Assembly (NCBI GenBank): GCA_019448385.1
Contig: JAGTXO010000005.1
Coordinates: forward strand, 248,001 to 312,000
Origin: Diacronema lutheri
Taxonomy: Eukaryota > Haptophyta > Pavlovophyceae > Pavlovales > Pavlovaceae
Direction: 5' to 3'
DNA: 64,000 nucleotides
The notes beneath the pieces were generated by a model. The model searched no databases. It was not told the DNA's origin and was given only the letters and a program-made list of their open reading frames with translations. This document shows positions 8,790-18,757 of the stretch, piece by piece. The translations under genes were made by a program, and so were the position numbers. Position 1 is the first letter of the stretch; the number at the start of each line of letters is the position of its first letter.

Positions 8790-9857
8790 GTGGCAAGCGC
8801 CGCGATGCTGGCCGCGTGGCCGCGCACGCGCGCCCCGCCATCCCCAAACCCACCGACCGGGGCGAAAAGTACGTTGTTCGCGGTGCCGGCGCAGTCGATG
8901 GGCAGGGGCGGCGGGGCGCGCGGAGCGCGGCCAGCAGAGCGCGAGGGCGCAGCCGTCGCAAGCGAAGGTTTCGTCGTAGAGAAGGCCACGCCGCCGTCGC
9001 TCGTGCGGCCATGCGCGCGCGCCCCGCCACCCCCAAACCCACCGACCGGGGCGAAAAGTACGTTGTTCGCGGTGCCGGCGCAGTCGATGGGCAGGGGCGG
9101 CGGGGCGCGCGGAGCGCGGCCATCAGAGCGCGAGGGCGCAGCCGTCGCAAGCGAAGGTTTCGTCGTAGAGAAGGCCACGCCGCCGTCGCTCGTGCGGCCG
9201 TGCGCGCGCGCCCCGCCACCCCCAAACCCACCGACCGGGGCGAAAAGTACGTTGTTCGCGGTGCCGGCGCAGTCGATGGGCAGGGGCGGCGGGGCGCGCG
9301 GAGCGCGGCCAGCAGAGCGCGAGGGCGCAGCCGTCGCAAGCGAAGGTTTCGTCGTAGAGAAGGCCACGCCGCCGTCGCTCGTGCGGCCGTGCGCGCGCGC
9401 CCCGCCACCCCCAAACCCACCGACCGGGGCGAAAAGTACGTTGTTCGCGGTGCCGGCGCAGTCGATGGGCAGGGGCGGCGGGGCGCGCGGAGCGCGGCCA
9501 TCAGAGCGCGAGGGCGCAGCCGTCGCAAGCGAAGGTTTCGTCGTAGAGAAGGCCACGCCGCCGTCGCTCGTGCGGCCGTGCGCGCGCGCCCCGCCACCCC
9601 CAAACCCACCGACCGGGGCGAAAAGTACGTTGTTCGCGGTGCCGGCGCAGTCGATGGGCAGGGGCGGCGGGGCGCGCGGAGCGCGGCCAGCAGAGCGCGA
9701 GGGCGCAGCCTGGATGGCTAAGGCAGGCGCCGTCAAGGCAGCCGGCGTTCCGAAGCTGCCGGCCGGCACGGCCGCGCCGGCGCGCGCCGCGCCGACGGGG
9801 ACCACGGCGCCTCGCAGCTGTTCAAAAAGGGCCCTAAAATTAGGATTTAAATTATAA
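8790..9857 (+). CDS. Possible repeat-containing protein over the 189-bp array (strand uncertain)
   Basis: The plus-strand frame is open from 8535 to the stop at 9855-9857, with its first ATG at 8790. The part before the ATG is Pro/Ser-rich (PSRPPPLQSATPAASEPP), which looks more like a natural low-complexity protein than its antisense. The body is five 63-residue repeats and the tail ends LKLGFKL. A minus-strand frame (8531-9976) is also open and would encode Gly-rich repeats, and a third frame is open too. I favour plus weakly. The whole thing may be non-coding satellite that stays open because of base composition. Confidence 0.25.
   Translation: MASAAMLAAWPRTRAPPSPNPPTGAKSTLFAVPAQSMGRGGGARGARPAEREGAAVASEGFVVEKATPPSLVRPCARAPPPPNPPTGAKSTLFAVPAQSMGRGGGARGARPSEREGAAVASEGFVVEKATPPSLVRPCARAPPPPNPPTGAKSTLFAVPAQSMGRGGGARGARPAEREGAAVASEGFVVEKATPPSLVRPCARAPPPPNPPTGAKSTLFAVPAQSMGRGGGARGARPSEREGAAVASEGFVVEKATPPSLVRPCARAPPPPNPPTGAKSTLFAVPAQSMGRGGGARGARPAEREGAAWMAKAGAVKAAGVPKLPAGTAAPARAAPTGTTAPRSCSKRALKLGFKL
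8802..9717. repeat. 189-bp minisatellite, five copies, alternating A-B-A-B-A
   Basis: The marker GGCGAAAAGT starts at 8861, 9050, 9239, 9428 and 9617, exactly 189 bp apart. Copies 1, 3 and 5 carry CCAGCAGAG where copies 2 and 4 carry CCATCAGAG, so the array seems to have grown by copying a 378-bp dimer. The unit is a multiple of three and is open in several frames on both strands. On the plus strand it reads PNPPTGAKSTLFAVPAQSMG; on the minus strand PIDCAGTANNVLFAPVGGFG. Confidence 0.93.
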
Positions 9858-10095
9858 TGTGACCCGTTTTGGGATTTCGCGTGCTGGGCCCGCTGCAGGT
9901 GGTCGTGCTCGGCGTCGCGCATGGCATCGTCTTTCTGCCCGTCGCTCGCCCGCAATAAGCTTGAAATATAGAGCACTCGCTGCGCGCCCGCCCGCGCCGA
10001 TCAAGAGGCGCTCACCGGGCTGAAGCGGCAAGCCGCAAGCGTCAAGCCGCAAGCGCCGCCACGCCCGCGACGCTCGCGCCGCACGCGCGCCGCCC
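9858..10095. other. Spacer between the minisatellite and the next gene
   Basis: An AT-rich patch around 9836-9860 (AATTAGGATTTAAATTATAA) stands out against the GC-rich surroundings. No gene is visible. A promoter for a minus-strand transcript through the array is possible but unsupported. Confidence 0.4.
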
Positions 10096-10701
10096 TCACT
10101 CGGCGAGATCGTCGACCTCGCAGCGCAACTCAGAAAAGGTCTCGTTGAGCTCGGCCGTGAGCGCAGCGAGCGCGCGCTCCGCTTCGTCCGCGCGCCGCTT
10201 ATCGTCGTCGGCGCCCTCGTAACCGAGGCTGGCCATGCGCTGGCGCGCGGAGAGCAACTCAACCGACAGCTGCACGCGCCTCGCCTCCTGCGCGTTGGCC
10301 GTGCCCACGAGCGCCGCGGCGCCCGCGCCGCCGGCGCGCGACTTGAGCTCCGCCTGGATCGCCACGGCCGTCTCGTCGAGCGCGCGAAAGTGCCGCGAGA
10401 TGGTCTCCATCACGGCGCGCCAGGCGTCGGCGTCGGCGAGCGTCACGGCCACCTCAAACCCGCCCGTCAACTCGCGGTGCAGCACCACGCGGTCGGCGCA
10501 CACGCCGTTCAAGTACGCGTCGACGAGCCGCGCCGCGCCCATCCCCGCGATCGCAGACGTGTCCACCTTTGGGGCAAACTCGTCGCGGAGCTCCCACTTC
10601 TTGGGCGGCGCGAGGGCATTGGGCTCGCCCGGTGTGCTCGGCACAGCGAGCGCGACCGCCGCGCGCGCCATGCTCATGCGCGGGACGACGGGGTCTCCCA
10701 T
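10096..10701 (-). CDS. Unknown protein with C-terminal coiled coil, 201 aa
   Basis: Single frame from the ATG at 10701. An Ala-rich N-terminus precedes PPKKWELRDEFAPKVDTSA, a small folded-looking part with AARLVDAYLNGVCADRVVLH and GGFEVAVTLADADAWRAVME, and a long helical tail that includes RRVQLSVELLSARQRMASLG and ends ELNETFSELRCEVDDLAE. The tail has heptad-like hydrophobics and is probably coiled coil. No family recognised. It is divergent from the TraB gene with 96 bp between starts, so they likely share a promoter. Confidence 0.72.
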   Translation of the reverse strand: MGDPVVPRMSMARAAVALAVPSTPGEPNALAPPKKWELRDEFAPKVDTSAIAGMGAARLVDAYLNGVCADRVVLHRELTGGFEVAVTLADADAWRAVMETISRHFRALDETAVAIQAELKSRAGGAGAAALVGTANAQEARRVQLSVELLSARQRMASLGYEGADDDKRRADEAERALAALTAELNETFSELRCEVDDLAE

Positions 10702-10797
10702 GCGAAAGCGCGCGCCGAGGGAGGACGGGCGCCTGCCTGCTGCCTCCTGCTGACGAGACTCTGATCACACACGCCTCGGTACAATTTTCTCGCGCGC

Positions 10798-12087
10798 ATG
10801 AAGCGCAGTGATGCGGGCGAGGAGGCGCACGGCGCGCCGCTCGCCACCGCGATCCCCGAGCTAGTGATCGTGCGCGCGGACGGCGTCGAGGTGCACTTGA
10901 TTGGGACATGCCACCTCTCGAGCGACGCGGCGCTCTACACGGGCGCGCGCGTGCGCGAGCTGCGCCCGACGACCGTCGTCGTCGAGCTGTGCGAGGAGCG
11001 GCGGCAGATGCTCACGCGCACGCCGCGCACGCCAGGCGACGAGCCCGCGTCGACCGCGTCCTCCGTCGGCAGCTCGGTTGGTGGAGTGCTCACCGATTGG
11101 ACGCAGCTCATTTCGCTCATGTACCACTCGTTCGAGACGCTCATCGACCGACAGACCGGCGCCGAGTTTGTCGCGGCGGTGCAGGCGGCGGAGGAGTGCG
11201 GCGCGCGCGTTGTGCTCGGCGATCGGCTGGCTAGCCAGACGCTGGGCCGTCTCAAGCGCCTGATTACCCTGCGCGAGCTCGCGATCGACATGCAGCTGCT
11301 CCACGCCGACCACACCGCGCAGCAGGCGATCGACCGCGCCAAGCTCCTGGAGGCCGTCATCGCCGAGGCGGCGTCGGCGTCGGCGCTCGCGCGCGCGATC
11401 GTGCGCGGCGGCGACGCGGCCGCGCCGGCAACCGCCCCGAGCGAGCCACCGCCTCCGCACGCTTCCGCACTCGAGGCGCGCCTGCGTGCGATTGAGGCGC
11501 TCGCCGCTCAGGCGCAACGCGCGTCCGTCGGCGACGCGGCAGACGGTGTCATGTGGCGACTGCTCGCCAAATTTTGGCGGCGGCAGCTGATTGACGGCGA
11601 GGATAGGGACCTGCTGCGCTGGGCGATCGACAGCACCTCCCTCCTCGAACCGCTCACTGATTGCCACCCGCCCACTTTTAATCGCGTGCTCGTCGCCGAG
11701 CGCGACGCAATCCTCGCCGCCGAGCTCGCGCGCGCGCGCGGCCCGCGCGTCGTGGGCGTGGTCGGCGCGGCGCACATGGCGGGAATCGCGCGCGCCTTCA
11801 GCGAGGGCGGGCTGCCCGCCGACGCCGAGCTCGCCAGCTACCGCGAGATCCCATCGTGGCAGCCGCGACCCTGGCACGGCATCGCCGGCATCGTCTCGGG
11901 CGCCGTGCTCGGCGGCGCGGTGCGCTCGGTTGCGTTCCGCCGTGGGCTGGGGCTCGGCGCGCTCGGCGTCGGTGCGGGCAGTGCGTGGCTTGTGAGCGAG
12001 CTGCGTGAGCGCGTCCGCTTCTTCGAGCGCTCGCAGCGCGAGGCAGCGGCGGGCGCAGAGGCGCAGGGTGCGGGTGCGCATTGCTGA
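10798..12087 (+). CDS. TraB/PrgY-family domain protein, 429 aa
   Basis: The N-terminal signature VEVHLIGTCHLSSDAA is followed by LRPTTVVVELCEERRQML. Near the end come VLVAERDAILAAELARARG and VVGVVGAAHMAGIARAF. These are the three conserved blocks of the TraB (TIKI-like) superfamily, with the GTxH and ERD motifs. The middle is interrupted by an Ala/Pro linker around residues 200-220. The C-terminus has two Gly/Ala-rich hydrophobic stretches (GIAGIVSGAVLGGAVRS and LGLGALGVGAGSAWLVS) that could anchor it in a membrane. Some plant members are reported on the outer mitochondrial membrane. Enzymatic activity of eukaryotic members is unsettled. Single exon. Confidence 0.9.
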   Translation: MKRSDAGEEAHGAPLATAIPELVIVRADGVEVHLIGTCHLSSDAALYTGARVRELRPTTVVVELCEERRQMLTRTPRTPGDEPASTASSVGSSVGGVLTDWTQLISLMYHSFETLIDRQTGAEFVAAVQAAEECGARVVLGDRLASQTLGRLKRLITLRELAIDMQLLHADHTAQQAIDRAKLLEAVIAEAASASALARAIVRGGDAAAPATAPSEPPPPHASALEARLRAIEALAAQAQRASVGDAADGVMWRLLAKFWRRQLIDGEDRDLLRWAIDSTSLLEPLTDCHPPTFNRVLVAERDAILAAELARARGPRVVGVVGAAHMAGIARAFSEGGLPADAELASYREIPSWQPRPWHGIAGIVSGAVLGGAVRSVAFRRGLGLGALGVGAGSAWLVSELRERVRFFERSQREAAAGAEAQGAGAHC

Positions 12088-12210
12088 TGGCTCGCCGGCC
12101 GCCGCCGCGCTGGCGCGGCGGGTGGTGGCCTCCCCCCCCCCCCCCCCCCTCCCCTGGGGCCTGGGATAATTATTCATTTTTCTTTTATTTTTGTTCAACT
12201 GCTTCTCAGA
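12088..12210 (+). promoter_or_regulatory. Short intergenic leader with poly-C and possible 5' UTR splice acceptor
   Basis: A run of about 18 C at 12132-12149 is followed by an AT-rich pyrimidine tract and TGCTTCTCAG directly before AATGGGG of the kinase start. The tract plus CAG resembles a 3' splice site, so a 5' UTR intron may end here. No matching donor was identified. Confidence 0.35.
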
Positions 12211-13476
12211 ATGGGGTCCGCGCAGTCGCAGGAGGAGGTGGAGAGCGCTCACCGGCAAGGCGTGATCACGGCCGTCGCGGAGGACATCCCGGAGGGCAAC
12301 GACGACGACGATTTGCCAGCCCCCGAGGCGCAGATTGTGCCGCTCGCCGCCAACCTCACCGCCAACTTGAAGCCCGACTATGTGGACAATGCGCGGCAAG
12401 CGACGCCAGGCGAGCCGATCGACCTGCCCTTCAAGCTCGGGCGCACGCTCGGCACGGGCGCGTTCGGCAAGGTGAAGCTGGGCGTGCACAATCAGACGAA
12501 GGAGCGCGTTGCCGTCAAGATCGTGCCGCGCGAGAAGCTGCTTGACAAGCGGCTGCAGGCCAACATGGCGCGTGAGATCAAGATGATGAAGCTCCTGCGG
12601 AACGAGCACATCGTACGCCTGTACGACGTGGTCGTTGCACGGACGAAGATCTACCTGGCGATGGAGTACGCGGACGGTGGCGATCTCCTCTCTTTCGTCA
12701 ACGCGCGCAAGCAGATGGCCGAGCCCGAGGCCGCCGCGATCTTTGCGCAGGTGATCGACGGCGTTGGCTTCTGCCACAAGCTTGGCGTGTGCCACCGCGA
12801 CCTCAAGCTCGAGAACCTGCTGCTCTGCAAGGGCAAGGTGAAGATCGCCGACTTTGGGCTCGCCAACTACGCGCCGCCGCCCACCACCGCCGCGGGATCC
12901 TTCATGGAGACGCACTGCGGCTCGCCGCTCTACGCCGCGCCCGAGCTGCTGCGCAATACCGCAGCGTACGACGCGACCAAAGTCGACGTGTGGTCCCTCG
13001 GCGTCGTGCTGTACGCGCTCGTGACGAAGAAGCTGCCGTTCGAGGGCGACGGCCTGCCCACCATCCTCAAAAAGATCGTCGCCGGCGAGTTCACCGTGCC
13101 GCCGCACCTGTCGGCGCAGGTCGTCGATCTGCTCCGGAAGATGCTCAACGTCGATCCGGTCGTGCGGCTCTCGGTGGAGGAGATTGAGGCGCACGAGTGG
13201 GTGCGGATGCACGCGGCGCCCAAGCGGGCCGACGACGCGATCGAGCGCACGCTCTCCATGGAGCAGCTCGAGAATGAGATGGGCGTGCTCCAGGCCGCCA
13301 GTGGCGCAGGCCGCGGCAACCCGGCGGCCGAGCCGGCCGAGCGCAAGCGACCGACGACGATGACGGCGGCGGACATCCAAAAGGAGATCGCGACCGCACG
13401 CAGCGAGGCCGCGCGCGCCAAGGAGGAGGTTGCGCGTGCCGAGGCGGCTGCCAAGGCGCAGCAGCCTCTCTCATGA
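12211..13476 (+). CDS. SNF1/AMPK-like Ser/Thr protein kinase with N-myristoylation motif, 421 aa
   Basis: All kinase motifs are present: glycine loop GTGAFGKVKLG, VAVKIV lysine, HRDLKLENLL, DFGLANY and YAAPELL. The activation segment METHCGSPLYAAPE keeps the Thr equivalent to AMPK T172, so it is likely activated by an LKB1-type kinase. The N-terminus MGSAQSQ fits an N-myristoylation signal (Gly2, Ser6), suggesting membrane attachment. The kinase domain spans about residues 72-330. The C-terminal tail is a charged Ala/Glu helix ending KAQQPLS, with no recognisable UBA or KA1 domain. CAMK group, close to SNF1/AMPK/MARK catalytic domains. Single exon. Confidence 0.92.
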   Translation: MGSAQSQEEVESAHRQGVITAVAEDIPEGNDDDDLPAPEAQIVPLAANLTANLKPDYVDNARQATPGEPIDLPFKLGRTLGTGAFGKVKLGVHNQTKERVAVKIVPREKLLDKRLQANMAREIKMMKLLRNEHIVRLYDVVVARTKIYLAMEYADGGDLLSFVNARKQMAEPEAAAIFAQVIDGVGFCHKLGVCHRDLKLENLLLCKGKVKIADFGLANYAPPPTTAAGSFMETHCGSPLYAAPELLRNTAAYDATKVDVWSLGVVLYALVTKKLPFEGDGLPTILKKIVAGEFTVPPHLSAQVVDLLRKMLNVDPVVRLSVEEIEAHEWVRMHAAPKRADDAIERTLSMEQLENEMGVLQAASGAGRGNPAAEPAERKRPTTMTAADIQKEIATARSEAARAKEEVARAEAAAKAQQPLS

Positions 13477-13541
13477 GTTTTGACTTGGGCGCGCGCGTCG
13501 ATGCCCCGCGGCTCGCGCGCGTGCGCGGCGCGCATGGGCCG

Positions 13542-13579
<38 letters not shown>

Positions 13580-13762
13580 CCCTGCTATTGTACCTCTGCA
13601 CAGCGACTGTACACCCCTCGTTTGCTCCCTCACTTCCAGCCCTTCTGGCTTTGCGCGCGGAGTCCGAAGCCGCGTGCGCGGTGCCTGTTGTGTGTGAACT
13701 CATGCGAAAATCGGGAAAAATAATAATCAAAATATCACTAGAGACAAACTGACGGCGCGAGG
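13477..13762. other. Spacer with a 37-nt poly-C run and AT-rich leader
   Basis: Poly-C at 13542-13578 lies 66 bp after the kinase stop. An AT-rich stretch at about 13705-13750 (GAAAAATAATAATCAAAAT) precedes the channel start and may be its core promoter or 5' UTR. No gene is visible. Confidence 0.55.
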
Positions 13763-16700
13763 ATGTCGGCCGGGGCGGCGGGCGCGCATCCCGCCCGCTC
13801 GAGGCTTGCGTCGCGCTTCGACTCTGGCGGCTGCTTTGGCCTCGTCGGGATGCCTTCGTCGGGCGCGGGCAACGCAGCGACCGAGGTGCCGGTGATGTCG
13901 CCCGAGGCGCTCGAGCGCGTCGTCTCGTCGCGCATCCAGACGCGGAACGAGGCGCACGACGTGGACGACGGGTTGAACTTGCCGTCGGAGACCGTTTTCC
14001 TCCTCAACAAGCCGAAGGCCGCGCTCAAGGCACCGGGCAGCCCGATCAAGCGGCGGCAAACCGCGAGCGTGCTGCTGAACGCCGGCGCGGGCTCGCCAAA
14101 TCGGTTCGTTGGCCGGAGGCAGGGCTCGCTGCGCGACGTTGCCGCGGGCGCGTGGGGCGGCGCGGCTGGCGCGGCCGATGGCTCGCGCTCCGACACCGCT
14201 GGCAGGCATGCCTCGCGGACGACGCTCATCGGCACGGCGCCGGACGCCACATCGCGCGGGCGCGCCGGAGCGGCCGTTGACGCGATGCGTGGCCCGCTCG
14301 AGGTGCAGCCGCCAGCGCGCAGCGCGGCGGGCATCCGCCCGCGCGCTGTGCGCATACCGGCCGAGCCGCGCTCCTCGCGTGCCTTGTTCGAACGCACGCG
14401 CCCCGGGTCGGTTCAGCCGGTCGGCGCCCGATGTGCGGGCGACTGCGCGCTCGCGCCGCAGCCGACGAGCGGCTGCCGCCAGTGCGAAGCGATGGCAGAC
14501 GCGAGCATGCGCAGCTGCTCGAGCGCGGCACCGTCTGCATCAGCTTCATGCGCGCCTCGTGACGTCAGCGCGATGCCGTCACACGCCGTGCGCGCGCGCG
14601 CGAGCTCGATCGTCGGGCACTTACCCGGCGCAGACGAGCGCGCGCCAGCCGTTGCGCTCGTCGGTGCTACCGGACGCACCGGACGCTCCTTCACGCGCGC
14701 GCAATGCGCGCCGCGCGCGAGCGCGGGCGAGACGATTGGGACCCGCGTGCTCAGCTCGATGCTTCGCACGCGCCCGCTGCGCCGTGTGCACGACGCGGGC
14801 GACGGCTCGAGCGACGAGCGCATTTCTGCCGACATAGCCAGCGCTCGCGAGGGCACAGGCGCGGACGAGCCCGGCCGAAGCCGCACGGGCGCGCCAGCCG
14901 CTGCGTGCGCAGAGCGCGGCTTGGCTGGCTCGGCTCGTCCCAGCCGCGCGGCTGATACAACGGCGACCGGCGGCGAGGCGCACGAGCGGCAGGCGCGCGC
15001 ACTACGGAGGACGATGCTCGGCGCGCGAAGCGCGCGCGGCGGGACGCGCACCAGCGCGCGCTCGGACGGCGCAAAAGACGGGGTCGATGATGGCGCCGAC
15101 TCGGATGCGGACGCGGATGGTGAGGTGGACGCGAGCCGATCGCCATGGTACCTGCGTTTCACGATTCACCCGCATTCGGTCGCAAACCGCCGATGGCAGC
15201 GGCTGGTGCTTGTCGCGGCCATCATCATCGCCTTCGAGGCGCCGTACACCGCCGCGTATCTGCTCGAGACGCCACGCGCGACCGTCGCGCTCGGCGTCGT
15301 GCTCGACGCCGTGCTCCTGGCCGACATTGCCGTCAAGGCGTTCACCGGCTTCGTGAGCGAGGACGCCAATGCGGTGGTGCTCGACGTGCGGCAGATCGGG
15401 CGCGCGTATGCGCTCTCGTGGCTCGCGCTCGACCTCGTCGCCGGCGTGCCGTGGCAGCTCGTCGCACTCGCGCTCGACGCGGCGCATGGCGTCGAGTACG
15501 CGGCGTTCGTGCGCATCGCGCGCATTTCGCGCTGCGCGAAGGTGCCGGTGGCGCTCGTCGCGCGGCGGCGGGCGGAGCCGAGCAACGGTGCGCTGGTCGT
15601 CACGCTTGTCACCTGTTACTTCCTCGCGCTGCACTGGCTCACCGCGCTCCAGTGGGGGCTACAGCGCGCGCTCGGGTTCCCAGCAGAAGCATGGGTGCGC
15701 ACAACGCGCGTGCTCGAGCGCGACGTCGTCGGCCGTTGGCTCTTCACCGCGTTCAACACGATCAGCCAAATGGCGACCGTAGACTACGGCAATTACGACC
15801 CGACGACGCGACAGGAGCTCCTCACCTCCGTGGGCAACACCATCCTCGGCGCGCTCGCCTTCGGCCTGCTCGTCTCGGCCATGTCGCTCGTGCTCGCGTC
15901 GACCGACGCGTCGCGCGTGCGCTTCGTCGAGGAGGCGGAGGCGACGGAGCAGTTCCTGTCGGTGTGCGCGATGCCAATCGAGCTGCGCACGCGCGTACGC
16001 GCGCATCTCCACGCCAACTTCCCGACCGGCCGCTACTTTGACGAGACGCAGGTCCTCGAGATGCTGCCCCACTCGCTACAGCGCGACCTGCGCCTCGTGC
16101 GCGCGCGCACGCTCTACCAGAAGGTGCCGCTCTTCCGCGCGGCGGGGATGACGTTCATGATGCAGATCGCGCAGCATCTCACGCCGTACAACGCGCTGCC
16201 CGGCGAGTACCTCGTGCACGAGGGCGAGAAGCTGACGCGCGTCGTCTTCATCGACGAGGGCGTCGTGCACGTGCTCGCCGGCCGCGCGATGAAGCTCGTC
16301 GCCGAGCTGAGCGGCGGCGCGTTCATCGGCGAGGTGTCGGCGCTGCTCGACTCGTTCGCCGTCGCCACCGTCCGCGTCGTCGAGGACGCGCAGCTCTTCT
16401 CCATCGGCGCGGCGCAGTTTCGAGAACTGCTCGCCTCCTTCCCGGCAGTGCGCGACGCCATCGTGCTAATTATCCATGTGCGCCTTGGCGCGCTTTCGCT
16501 CGGCAACGAGGGCGGGCGCGCGCCACGCGTCGAGCCGGGCCGCGACGCGCTCCCCGCGCAGGCGGACGGCGCCGCGCAGCTCGAGGCGGACGAGGAAAGC
16601 GTCGCGTTTGGCCCGGCCGGCGGCGAGCATATCGACGTGGCCTCGTCGAGCTCGGGCGAGCGTGACGCGGCGCGGCGCGCCACGGGGTACGCACGCGGGG

Positions 16701-17137
16701 ACGCTGCTGCGCTTTCGTCGACGGAGGCAGCCGACGGCGTCGCGGGCTCGAGCGCGCGCGGCGCTGCGTTGAGCGCGCGCGCGGCGGAGCGGTGGAGTGT
16801 GCGCGACGTGTCGACCGACGATCAGGCGCGGCGCGCGCGCGCGTGCACGCGGCGGCGCGCGGCGCGTTGCACGGGCCCGCGCGCGCGCGGCTATTCCGCG
16901 GCCGCTGCTGCGCTCGCTCCCCGGCGGTGCGTCTCACCAAGCGTTGCGCCCGCCCGCCATTCTTTCGCAACCGTTTTTCCAATTTTGGGCTCGCTTTTTC
17001 TGCGTGTGTCCGCAGACGGAGTTTGAGCGCGCCGGCATCGAGCCGCCGCCCGCGGCTTGGGCGACTGTCGCGTCCGCGCCCTGTTGCGCATCTGAGCACG
17101 CAGCCGCGCGCGCTGGAGAAACAATGGGTGCCGCCCC

Positions 17138-17176
<39 letters not shown>

Positions 17177-17462
17177 GCCGCACGAGGGCGAGCAGCATGG
17201 CACGGACAGTGGGCGAGCTGCGGAGAGGGGTGCGGTGGGCGCCGCGCGCGCGGCCGAGGCAGGTGGCGTTGACGCGGGCGGCTCGGGCAGTGTGTTCGCG
17301 ATGCCGGGCGCGAGTCGTGGTGCCAACGGCAAACGCCGCCAGCAACCTTCCGACGAGGCGTCACCGTCACCGTCGGTTGGGCCGTCACCTCTTGCAGAGC
17401 TGATCAACGTGCCGCTGCCGGTGGCCCGCTCGGCCTCAGTGACGGCGACAGTGGCGCAATGA
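13763..17462 (+). CDS. Cyclic-nucleotide-gated-type cation channel, about 1160 aa
   Basis: Exons 13763..16798 and 17016..17462, with a proposed 217-bp intron (donor GTGCGC, acceptor CCGCAG). About 460 disordered residues come first. Then six membrane segments: S1 RLVLVAAIIIAFEAPYTAAY, an S4-like FVRIARISRCAKV, and a pore and S6 around TVDYGNY...GALAFGLLVSAMS. A C-linker follows, then a cyclic-nucleotide-binding domain (LPGEYLVHEGEKLTRVVFI...GGAFIGEVSALL). The filter reads VDYGN instead of the potassium-channel VGYGD. The second exon carries a 12-Gln tract coded by CAG and a Ser/Pro-rich tail. It probably passes cations under cAMP/cGMP control, but the altered filter makes selectivity unclear. 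The intron could be wrong, in which case the protein stops at 17026. Confidence 0.85.
17141..17174 (+). repeat. CAG trinucleotide run (poly-Gln)
   Basis: An uninterrupted CAG run encodes about 12 Gln in the second exon of the channel gene, in the frame predicted by splicing. Confidence 0.9.
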
Positions 17463-17543
17463 CTGAAGCCTTGCGGAGACTGAGCATCGCTCCCACCGGA
17501 TGAATACGCGTCGGCCTGCGCGAGGCCCCCAGGCCCCCCCGCG

Positions 17544-18716
17544 CTATTTCCTGCCAGCGCCGAGGATCGGCTTGACCTTGCACTCGGCGAGGCGCGCTGC
17601 GGCATTGTACGCTGGCAGCTGCCCGGCTTTGTGCTGGTTCTCGACGGCGAGGTAGAGCCATTGCGCGGCCTCGAGGAGGAGGATGACGGCGTTGGGCAGC
17701 ATGAGCTTGGGCACGTCGAAGCCCCTACTCACCTGGTTGCGCACGAGGGCGGCCTGTACTACGTTCCAGTTCTTGACGATTTCGACCTCGTTGCTCACGT
17801 TGAAGGCGACGCGCTCGAGCCGGACGGTTCCGGGGAACATCCGGTCCAGGATTTGCGCGAAGACGGCGCCGGTGTGGAGCTGCTTGATCTCCGTGAAGTT
17901 GGGCTGCGCGAGGTCGCGCTGGATCCACTCGATGATGTCGCGCTTCGAGCGGTTGAGCGACGGGTTCATGATCCCGACCTTCTCCGTATCTGCGAGCCAT
18001 GGCGGCTTGCCCGCCATGGCGCCGGGCGCGGCGCGCGCCGCGGCGGCACGAGGCACCGCCGACGCGCTCGAGGTGGAGGAGAGGTGCGAGCGTACCGACT
18101 CCTTGGATGGCGTGCGCCGCCGCTCCCTCCCCTTGGTAGGAGACGCACCGGCGGCGGTGGCGGACGCCGCCGCCTTGGCGGGCGAATGTGGCCGCACGTT
18201 GCTCGGCGCGGCGTGCGCCTCGGCTCCAGAGCGGCGCGCCAAGCGAGGCCGCGCGGCGCGCAGCTGCTTGGCCTTGCCGCCCACATCCAACGCCGGCGCG
18301 GCCGTCGCGTCGCGCCTCAGGTCAAACGTCGGGTCGCGCGCGCTCGGTAGCCGATCGGCCAGGTCGAGCGGGCCGGCAAGCGGGACGACGAGCAGGCGCT
18401 TGCGCGTTTGGCGGCCGCGCTCGTTCTTCTGAATGTACGTGGCGGAAGAGTGCTGCGTGGTGATCTTCACGCGCACCTTGCGCCCGCGGAACGCCGAGGC
18501 AATCAGCGTCGCGGCGAGCACCTCGTCGTCCTTCTCGTCGGCGCGGGCCTCCGCCTCGCGCTTGTCGGACTCGAGCTCGGCGTCATGCTCGCCGTCGTCG
18601 AGCAGTGGCTCGACCTCAATCGCCGGCGTGCTGTCCTTTGCCCTCGCCTTGTCGAGCCGCGCCTTCGCTATGCGCCCCGCCATGGAGAGCTCAGCGTCGG
18701 CCTCGGCGCTCACCAT
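17544..18716 (-). CDS. EB1-type calponin-homology protein with IQ-like motif, 390 aa
   Basis: It starts at the ATG at 18716 (MVSAEADAELSMAG). Residues about 65-95 include AATLIASAFRGRKVRVKI, an IQ-like calmodulin-binding helix. A basic Ser/Pro-rich linker follows. The C-terminal 130 residues match the EB1-like CH fold: MNPSLNRSKRDIIEWIQRDL, NFTEIKQLHTGAVFAQILDR, MFPGTVRLERVAFN, EIVKNWNVVQAAL. EB1 proteins bind growing microtubule plus ends through this domain. Here it is C-terminal and there is no EB1 dimerisation domain, so this is an EB1-CH relative (as in some spindle and ciliary proteins) rather than true EB1. The basic linker could also bind microtubules. Confidence 0.85.
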   Translation of the reverse strand: MVSAEADAELSMAGRIAKARLDKARAKDSTPAIEVEPLLDDGEHDAELESDKREAEARADEKDDEVLAATLIASAFRGRKVRVKITTQHSSATYIQKNERGRQTRKRLLVVPLAGPLDLADRLPSARDPTFDLRRDATAAPALDVGGKAKQLRAARPRLARRSGAEAHAAPSNVRPHSPAKAAASATAAGASPTKGRERRRTPSKESVRSHLSSTSSASAVPRAAAARAAPGAMAGKPPWLADTEKVGIMNPSLNRSKRDIIEWIQRDLAQPNFTEIKQLHTGAVFAQILDRMFPGTVRLERVAFNVSNEVEIVKNWNVVQAALVRNQVSRGFDVPKLMLPNAVILLLEAAQWLYLAVENQHKAGQLPAYNAAARLAECKVKPILGAGRK

Positions 18717-18757
18717 CACGCAAAGGTCACTTCCACGAATTTTCCCACGCCGTGTGG

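Noticed and set aside
10861-13380. 839-aa minus-strand open frame across the TraB and kinase genes
   Set aside because: It is antisense to two well-supported genes and shows no domain of its own.
16799-17026. Channel reading frame continuing unspliced to 17026
   Set aside because: The tail becomes Arg/Ala shadow-like, and a phase-compatible intron leads into a second exon with a CAG-coded Gln tract. Kept as an alternative in the gene entry.
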